A DNA stretch of 64,000 nt, taken from positions 27,162,946 through 27,226,945 of the forward strand of contig CM043969.1 in assembly GCA_014529385.2 (NCBI GenBank), given 5' to 3'. The translations under genes and the position numbers were made by a program. Source of the stretch: Adiantum capillus-veneris (taxonomy: Eukaryota; Streptophyta; Polypodiopsida; Polypodiales; Pteridaceae). Positions 59,103 through 64,000 of this stretch are shown piece by piece. The notes below the pieces were generated by a model. That model was not told the origin of the DNA. It did not search any database and was given only the letters and a program-made list of their open reading frames with translations. Within the stretch, counting starts at the first letter, position 1. Every line of letters starts with the position of its first letter.

Positions 59103-59873
59103 TTACCTCGTTAAGTTGCTACTAATTTTCTTCACTGCATGAGAAGACATCCTCTGGGTGATTTGTTGTAGAGGGAGGATCACTTGAGATAGCAAGTGAA
59201 TGAACCTGCTTAAGTATCTTACCTTCTGAAGGAAAGAAACCAACTTCTTAGCGGTGGTGGGTGATGACAAAGATACCAGATCTTGAATCTTGCTAGGGTC
59301 AGTCTCAATCCCTTTTGCTAAAATTACATGGCCAAGGAGAGTGACTTTGCTTTCACCAATGTGACACTTATCCACATTGAGTTGGCCACCCAAGGTTTGT
59401 AGCCTGGTTAAGCCATCATAGACTTTGCTTAAATGGAGGGCTGGTGAACTATAGATGCAAAAATCATCTATGAAAACCCGTATTGACGTTCCAAAGTAGG
59501 GTTGGAAGACAAAGATCACATAGCGCTGAAATGTGGCCGGGGTGTTAGTGAGGCCAAAAGGCATCACTTTGTAAGCAAAGCATCCCCAAGGTGTGATGAA
59601 GATTGTCTTCTTCTGTTCTTCTTCTGCAATGCTAATCTGGAAGTATCCTGAGTAGCCATCACACATTGTGTATCGCTCATGACCCGCCACTTCATTGAGA
59701 ATTTCATCTTGGAATGGGAGGGGAAAGTGATCCCTCTTCATGGTTGCATTGGGAGGTTTATAGTCCACACAGAATCTCCACTTGCCATTCTTCTTTGGTG
59801 TGACTACTAGTGGGGAGACCCATTCTGAGTCTTCAACAGGGTAGATGAAACCTGCCTGTAGCAAACTCCTCAT
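59103..59873 (-). CDS. RLG-E reverse transcriptase
   Basis: A clean 256-codon frame. It includes W-V-S-P-L-V-V-T-P-K-K-N-G-K-W-R-F-C-V-D-Y, D-G-Y-S-G-Y-F-Q-I, V-M-P-F-G-L-T-N-T-P-A-T-F-Q-R and catalytic F-I-D-D-F, then T-L-L-G-H-V-I. All usual polymerase motifs are present. The frame closes before the connection domain. The ATG is internal to the original polyprotein. Confidence 0.9.
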   Translation of the reverse strand: MRSLLQAGFIYPVEDSEWVSPLVVTPKKNGKWRFCVDYKPPNATMKRDHFPLPFQDEILNEVAGHERYTMCDGYSGYFQISIAEEEQKKTIFITPWGCFAYKVMPFGLTNTPATFQRYVIFVFQPYFGTSIRVFIDDFCIYSSPALHLSKVYDGLTRLQTLGGQLNVDKCHIGESKVTLLGHVILAKGIETDPSKIQDLVSLSSPTTAKKLVSFLQKVRYLSRFIHLLSQVILPLQQITQRMSSHAVKKISSNLTR

Positions 59874-59891
59874 TTCTTTAAGTAGTTCCTC

Positions 59892-60353
59892 TTATTGGAT
59901 TACTCCAAGTCTTCTAAGCTTTTGCACCATGGGTTTCCTACCCTCGAGCTTTATGTGGTGTTGTACTACTGTGATTCTTGTGATATTATCATAGCCATCA
60001 ATGAAAAATGTAGTGAAATTACCCAGCATGGAGACATATTCCTTCCTTTCTTCATCGCTTAACTCCTTTGAGAGCATCCTTTGTAATTTACCTGCATCCG
60101 CTAAGGATTGCGTACCTGATAATTCCTCTTGGTTTGTTGGGGGTGTTTCAGATTGTGTCAATCTTTTTGGGTCTTTAAGAATGACCCCCATCACTTCAAT
60201 GCTACTGTCACTCCCGTCAGTGGTGGTTGTCTCTTCTCCTGAGTTAGACAAATAGTCGCTGGTGGACTCATCTTCTGAAGCCTCCAAGATCATGTTGCAT
60301 TGCTTCCCAGTCCTCATAGCATAGAATATGGAATTCCCTTTAGCGTCCTTCAT
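59892..60353 (-). pseudogene. RLG-E linker between protease and RT
   Basis: 153 codons, acidic, with a Ser/Thr/Asp-rich stretch and E-L-S-D-E-E-R-K-E-Y-V-S-M-L-G, the usual helix before RT in plant gypsy elements. Continuous with RT except for one stop at 59892-59890. Confidence 0.7.
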
Positions 60354-60660
60354 CTAAATCATTCTGGTGCTCCAGTCTTGCTTAACTTTCATAGCCATGA
60401 GCCAGGGTCTCCCAAGAATGATAGGGTAGCCCTCCCCTTTGTGTGGCATGACAAAGATTTCTACCTCCACTTTTGTATTGAATGCTTTTACTTTGACGGC
60501 ATTCACAATGCCTACGCATTTCACTCTTACATTGTTTGCCATTTTGGCTCGGTAGGGTGCCGGCCTACTCACCTCTAGACCTAGATGGTGCATCATTTTT
60601 GCACTCATGATGCATATTTGCGCGCCACCATCTATGTAGAGTTTGAGATTTTTTGCCCCT
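60354..60660 (-). pseudogene. RLG-E aspartic protease
   Basis: The active site reads Y-I-D-G-G-A-Q-I-C-I-M-S (D-G-G-A, a known variant of D-S/T-G-A). It is followed by strands and P-I-I-L-G-R-P-W-L-M. The catalytic Asp lies just upstream of the first in-frame ATG. A frameshift near 60650 separates it from the preceding basic frame. Confidence 0.8.
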
Positions 60661-60943
60661 TGATGTGGGCATCCATTGTTGGTAGGATGTCATCGAGATC
60701 CCTTCCAGAGATAGCCCCAGCTATCCTTGGTCTTGATTTCCTGGTACTCACCATTTTTGTCCATTTCCTCCTTATTCTTGGTGCAAGGTGGAGTAATTGG
60801 GGCCAAGTTATCTTCGCATCCTGCATCAACACATCCTGAACTAATTCATAGGGTTTAGCATACTCACCTAGTAAGAAATCCATGATGTCTATCTTCCGTT
60901 GCGGTTTAGCTGCTTGCTTGCTAGACTCGGCCTTCCGTTTCAT
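60632..60943 (-). pseudogene. RLG-E basic region before the protease
   Basis: 103 codons, Lys/Arg-rich (M-K-R-K-A-E-S-S-K), with I-M-D-F-L-L-G-E-Y. It probably joins gag and PR. No domain recognised. Confidence 0.5.
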
Positions 60944-61035
60944 TTCTCTTCTCTTTGAGAGGCTTCCTCGTGCCTGGCACTCTTCACTCCCATAGCATCC
61001 ACTTCATTTACTTTTGCTTTCCCTTTGTGCTTCTC

Positions 61036-61400
61036 TCAAACTGATTCTTCTACCTTTGCCTTCCCTTTAGCCTGCAAGCTAATAACACTCACTGCTTGGT
61101 TTACAACAGGTGGTGGTGGTAGTGGTGGAATGAGAGGTTGTGGTGGTGGTTGTTGTTGTTGTTGTACAGGTGGCCGAAGGATCTGGACCGGTGGGATTGG
61201 CCCTGGTTGCCTGGGTGGTGGTGGTCTTGCCCTTGGCAGAGAGATATGATTCTGTCTCCCCCCTCTATTGAAATTCTGCCTTCTTGGATGTGGGCAGTAG
61301 TACATGTCATGGCCATCTTCCCTGCAATTGTAGCAGTGGTACTCTTGGTTTTTCCTTCATTGTCCTCTTCCTTGTTTTGGATTTCTGACAGGTGTATGCC
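61036..61400 (-). pseudogene. RLG-E gag zinc knuckle and Pro/Gln-rich tail
   Basis: Encodes C-Y-N-C-R-E-D-G-H-D-M-Y-Y-C, a canonical C-x2-C-x4-H-x4-C nucleocapsid knuckle, at about 61307-61348. An R-R-Q-N-F-N-R-G-G patch and a Pro/Gln-rich stretch follow. Separated from gag by a stop at 61410. Confidence 0.8.
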
Positions 61401-61409
61401 CTTGCTACA

Positions 61410-62081
61410 CTAGATGACGGATAAACTCTCTAGTTGGGTAGTGATGCGACTCAGCAGGTCTTGATGCTCCTCTGATGCCTCTTGTGGTTGGGCTCTATGA
61501 CTGGCTGTTGCAGTTACTGGGGTTGGTCGAACCGAGCTTGTTTCCTCTGAGTCGTTTACTTTTGCTTGCATGCACAGATTCTTGTCTTTAAGGTGGGCTA
61601 CTTCTACTGCCACCTCATATGTTGTAGGAAACCTTCCCTTCACCTTCTCTCTAAGCGGCGACCACAGGCCAGCAATGAAACGGTCCTTCTTCAGGAAATT
61701 TGGTGCTCCTTTGAATTCCTCCAGTGAGGCAACCCATCTCTCCCATAAATACACAAACTTGGACTCGTAGGTGGCATACTCTAGCAGACATCCCTTCTTC
61801 AATTCCGCCAGTAGCTGCCATAGCTTCTCGGAGGTTGTGCCTCCACCAAACCTCTTCACAAAGGCAGCCCGGAAAACATCCCATGAATTTTTGGTAGCCC
61901 GGGGCAATGCATTGTACCAGGACTTGGCCTCTACTTGCATGAGTAGAGGAGAAATTCGAAGTCCTGAAGCATCGTCATCCTTGTTGGAAACCACACAAGC
62001 GATGTCGAAATCATCAAGAAAGTTGGTGGTGAGATCTTCTCCCTTCTTTCCACTGAACGTGGGGAACGAAACACTTGCCAT
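61410..62081 (-). CDS. RLG-E gag (Retrotrans_gag domain)
   Basis: 223 codons. Typical plant gypsy gag: F-D-I-A-C near residue 26, A-K-S-W-Y-N-A-L-P near 53, W-D-V-F-R-A-A-F-V-K-R-F-G, a long helical stretch with Y-E-S-K-F-V-Y-L-W-E-R-W, and F-I-A-G-L-W-S-P-L-R-E-K-V. It forms the capsid-like particle in the cytoplasm. The start M-A-S-V-S-F-P-T-F is the natural first ATG after the leader ORFs. It stops just before the knuckle region. Confidence 0.9.
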   Translation of the reverse strand: MASVSFPTFSGKKGEDLTTNFLDDFDIACVVSNKDDDASGLRISPLLMQVEAKSWYNALPRATKNSWDVFRAAFVKRFGGGTTSEKLWQLLAELKKGCLLEYATYESKFVYLWERWVASLEEFKGAPNFLKKDRFIAGLWSPLREKVKGRFPTTYEVAVEVAHLKDKNLCMQAKVNDSEETSSVRPTPVTATASHRAQPQEASEEHQDLLSRITTQLESLSVI

Positions 62082-62182
62082 GGTAGTGACTCAAAAAATT
62101 ACAAACTTTTTTTTCTTATATATATATTATACTAACAACAGTAGCGGCTCATAGTGGCTTTTTACCGAGTTGGATGGATAGA

Positions 62183-62398
62183 TTAAAAAAGGATAAAGAT
62201 AGAAACATTAAAGGAATGGTAGTAATCCAATGTGGAGAGAATCATAGGGTTTGGGGAATTAAAAATTTCTCCTCGCACCGCCGCACCGAATAAGTACACG
62301 ATCTTCTGTTGGTAGAAGATTTTACTATCTACATAGATATTCACATGCATATGCTGCAAGAATCTGAACGAGAATGCTGTCGGCCCGTTTTTCATCAT
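62183..62398 (-). CDS. Small conserved leader ORF of RLG-E, homologous to 48505-48723
   Basis: 71 codons, M-M-K-N-G-P-T start; K-I-F-Y-Q-Q-K-I-V-Y-L-F-G and S-F-N-V-S-I-F-I-L are shared with the RLG-D leader ORF. It lies about 100 bases before gag and directly follows the pre-gag ORF. It might be that protein's C-terminal part after a frameshift. Confidence 0.55.
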   Translation of the reverse strand: MMKNGPTAFSFRFLQHMHVNIYVDSKIFYQQKIVYLFGAAVRGEIFNSPNPMILSTLDYYHSFNVSIFILF

Positions 62399-62420
62399 GC
62401 ACAGATGGTGGAGTACTTAC

Positions 62421-63386
62421 TTATACTCCTACCGTGCTAGTATTGATGAGTCGCCACATCCACAGGAGGTCGTCGCCTTTCATGGGCTCTACCTTTCCTT
62501 TGTTGCTCATCACGTACGTGGTGATGGCGACGTGACTGACCACTCCCACCCTTTTGGCTAGCAACAACTGCAGATAATTACCGTAGTCGGCGTGTTGCAT
62601 GAACTCCACTCCATTCAGCTGCAACTCGTCTCTAGCCCACTGGGTTTCACCTGTGGTGGAGAGCTTCTTCAGGATAAGTTGTACAAAGAGAGGAGGAAGA
62701 CCCTCTACCCGTCTTCCAAAACAGCAAGACCAGTAGCCGAACCACTCTTCCTTAGGACATGAGAACCTTCTTACCACTTCTTCTTTAGGATTGTCGAAGT
62801 GGACTGGTAGTACTCGCATGCATCGTGCGAATCGGTAGGTGACCTTCTTCCGCTTAGCTTCGGATGACTTCCTCTTTGGAAAGCTGGGTACGACCCGGCT
62901 CTCGGAGCTTGAAGCACTTGCTTGGCTAGATGCTTCTCCCTTTGGGATCATGTGTTTCCAGACTGGCTTAACCTTTCCTTACCTTTGGCTCGAGCAGGCC
63001 CTTTAGGCCATTTTGGAGAAAAGGTTATAAATTTGATTGCAGTTTCCTTAGGGAAGAGAGGTCTTACCATTTTCTTTCCTCTTTTGATGTGGATGAATTC
63101 TTCGCGATGAATATCGATGTAGACAATTTCAGCCCCTTCGCTGCCTTCATTGTTGGCACTCATTGACAGTGTGTTTTGGTTGACAACAGTGATAGCACTT
63201 CATAGACCTCCCACCTAAAGCTCTCAATTTGTGGTTAGAACGAGCAACACGAGATGGGGAGCTTACCTCTTGAATACTGACGACACTACAACCTGGTAGT
63301 AGTACTTCAATGAAGGCGGCTAGTGCCTCCTTAGTCTCCTCCTCTTCCGTCCTCCAGTTAGAAAATTCCTTCAGCCATTCATCCAT
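62421..63386 (-). pseudogene. RLG-E pre-gag ORF with its own zinc knuckle
   Basis: Three frames in series are broken by stops or shifts. 63386-63147 (79 codons) contains M-K-C-Y-H-C-C-Q-P-K-H-T-V-N-E-C, a C-x2-C-x4-H-x4-C knuckle. 63163-62948 (71 codons) is basic. 62951-62421 (176 codons) has a Ser-rich start, a K-R-K-S-S-E-A-K-R-K-K nuclear-localisation-like patch, then a folded-looking part with W-F-G-Y-W-S-C-C-F. It lies between the 5' LTR and gag. Ogre/Tat elements carry an ORF1 in this position; a domain match cannot be shown by eye. Confidence 0.6.
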
Positions 63387-63439
63387 GATTGATGCGGTGC
63401 ATTGCTTTCAGCATTATAAACTAAAGGTTTCTTCGAAGC

Positions 63440-63461
63440 CCTCCTCAGTGGGGGCACCGAA
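63440..63461 (-). promoter_or_regulatory. Possible degenerate primer site of RLG-E
   Basis: After LTR end CCCGTCA the minus strand reads TTCGGTGCCCCCACTGAGGA. TGGTGCCCCC-like sequence is at the right place, but the leading bases are off by one substitution, so the tRNA cannot be named. Confidence 0.4.
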
Positions 63462-63627
63462 TGACGGGTGCAAAGCAAGACACGAACCCCGACGGTCTCT
63501 AAGATGCTGGGAGCCAATGGCACGCCTCGAACCGGTCACGGTAAAGCGAACAGGGGGGGCACCACCTAGCTTTGAGCGGCTAGGATGCAGACAATGGTGA
63601 TGTGAACACCGCAAACTTACACACACG

Positions 63628-63659
<32 letters not shown>

Positions 63660-64000
63660 GAGCATTGAAAAATGATGAAAACCCTCGAGGGTGTGAGGGA
63701 GGATTATTTCTTGCAGTATTTACAATGACCTTCCTTCCGGAGAGGTGACACACCGTGGTGATAGAGAGATAGGGAGAAGAGATGGTGAATCTACTTGGTG
63801 CGTTCTCTAAGTACGACTCGATGATAAGAAACTTGCTATCAAGGATGTGTATGTGTGTGTGCATCGACCATTGGAGTCGAGAGGTGGATGTAGCTCCCTT
63901 CACATGGTGCAATTCCCAAAACAACCCATCACACAAGTCCCCTCCCCGTGATGCCAATACTATCAGTTCCTCCCACTAAAACTCTACCAAGTGCTGACCT
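63462..64000 (-). repeat. 5' LTR of RLG-E, cut by window end
   Basis: Starts TGACGGGTGCAAAG on the plus strand and matches 54399-54930 and 51069-51650. A CA run lies at 63620-63659. The remaining roughly 1.9 kb are outside the window. Confidence 0.85.

Overview
The window is a stretch of large, repeat-rich nuclear DNA from a land plant. It is built almost entirely of nested, decayed transposable elements. I see no intact host gene, no tRNA or rRNA, no CRISPR and no bacterial-type operon. The plant assignment rests on plant-type Ty3/gypsy elements with tRNA-Asp-like primer sites and Tat-type dual RNase H, a Ty1/copia element, a CACTA (En/Spm) element with spliced Tnp2/Ptta genes, and a captured plant-style heavy-metal-associated (HMA) gene fragment. 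A fern or another large-genome plant is plausible, but the sequence does not prove it.

Layout. 1-8518: RLG-A, a minus-strand LTR retrotransposon without pol. It has a 5' LTR (7438-8518), primer site, long palindrome-studded leader, two unfamiliar ORFs (497 and 441 aa), polypurine tract and a cut 3' LTR. 8519-10590: a second, truncated RLG-A copy (leader, primer site, LTR part). 10849-11345: a copia RNase H tail. 13598-14335 plus 20023-20089: a plus-strand gag fragment split by a complete CACTA element (14336-20022, target duplication ACA). The CACTA has a five-exon transposase gene on the minus strand with one in-frame stop, and carries an HMA-domain gene fragment. 20090-38937: RLG-C, a long minus-strand gypsy element (pre-gag ORF, gag, PR, RT, RNase H, INT, a second PR-like region and a large coiled-coil post-pol ORF), with a MITE inside gag. 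39339-45347: a complete but old copia element with 143-bp LTRs and target duplication CATAC. 47391-54398: RLG-D, a plus-strand gypsy element. It is interrupted by a 2.4-kb solo LTR (51069-53475) and then by RLG-E. 54399-64000: RLG-E, a minus-strand Tat-like gypsy element with 2.4-kb microsatellite-laden LTRs, a pre-gag ORF with its own zinc knuckle, and the best-preserved pol in the window.

The most unusual signal is a dispersed palindrome. RLG-A and RLG-C each carry about ten copies of a 20-24 bp palindrome in non-coding leader and UTR sequence. Outer sequences differ between the families, but the grammar is the same: ACAT, four variable bases, central CGCG, the four complementary bases, ATGT. 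Both families also share a primer-site class, the spacing between LTR and primer site, and a W-x-P-K repeat motif in their proteins. RLG-A may therefore be a non-autonomous partner of an RLG-C-like element, with the palindromes acting as a shared recognition or RNA-dimerisation signal. That functional reading is inference.

Relative order from nesting: RLG-D is older than the solo LTR and RLG-E inserted in it; the gag fragment is older than the CACTA; RLG-A2 is older than RLG-A. Almost every coding region has stops, frameshifts or lost catalytic residues. The RLG-E integrase is the main exception.
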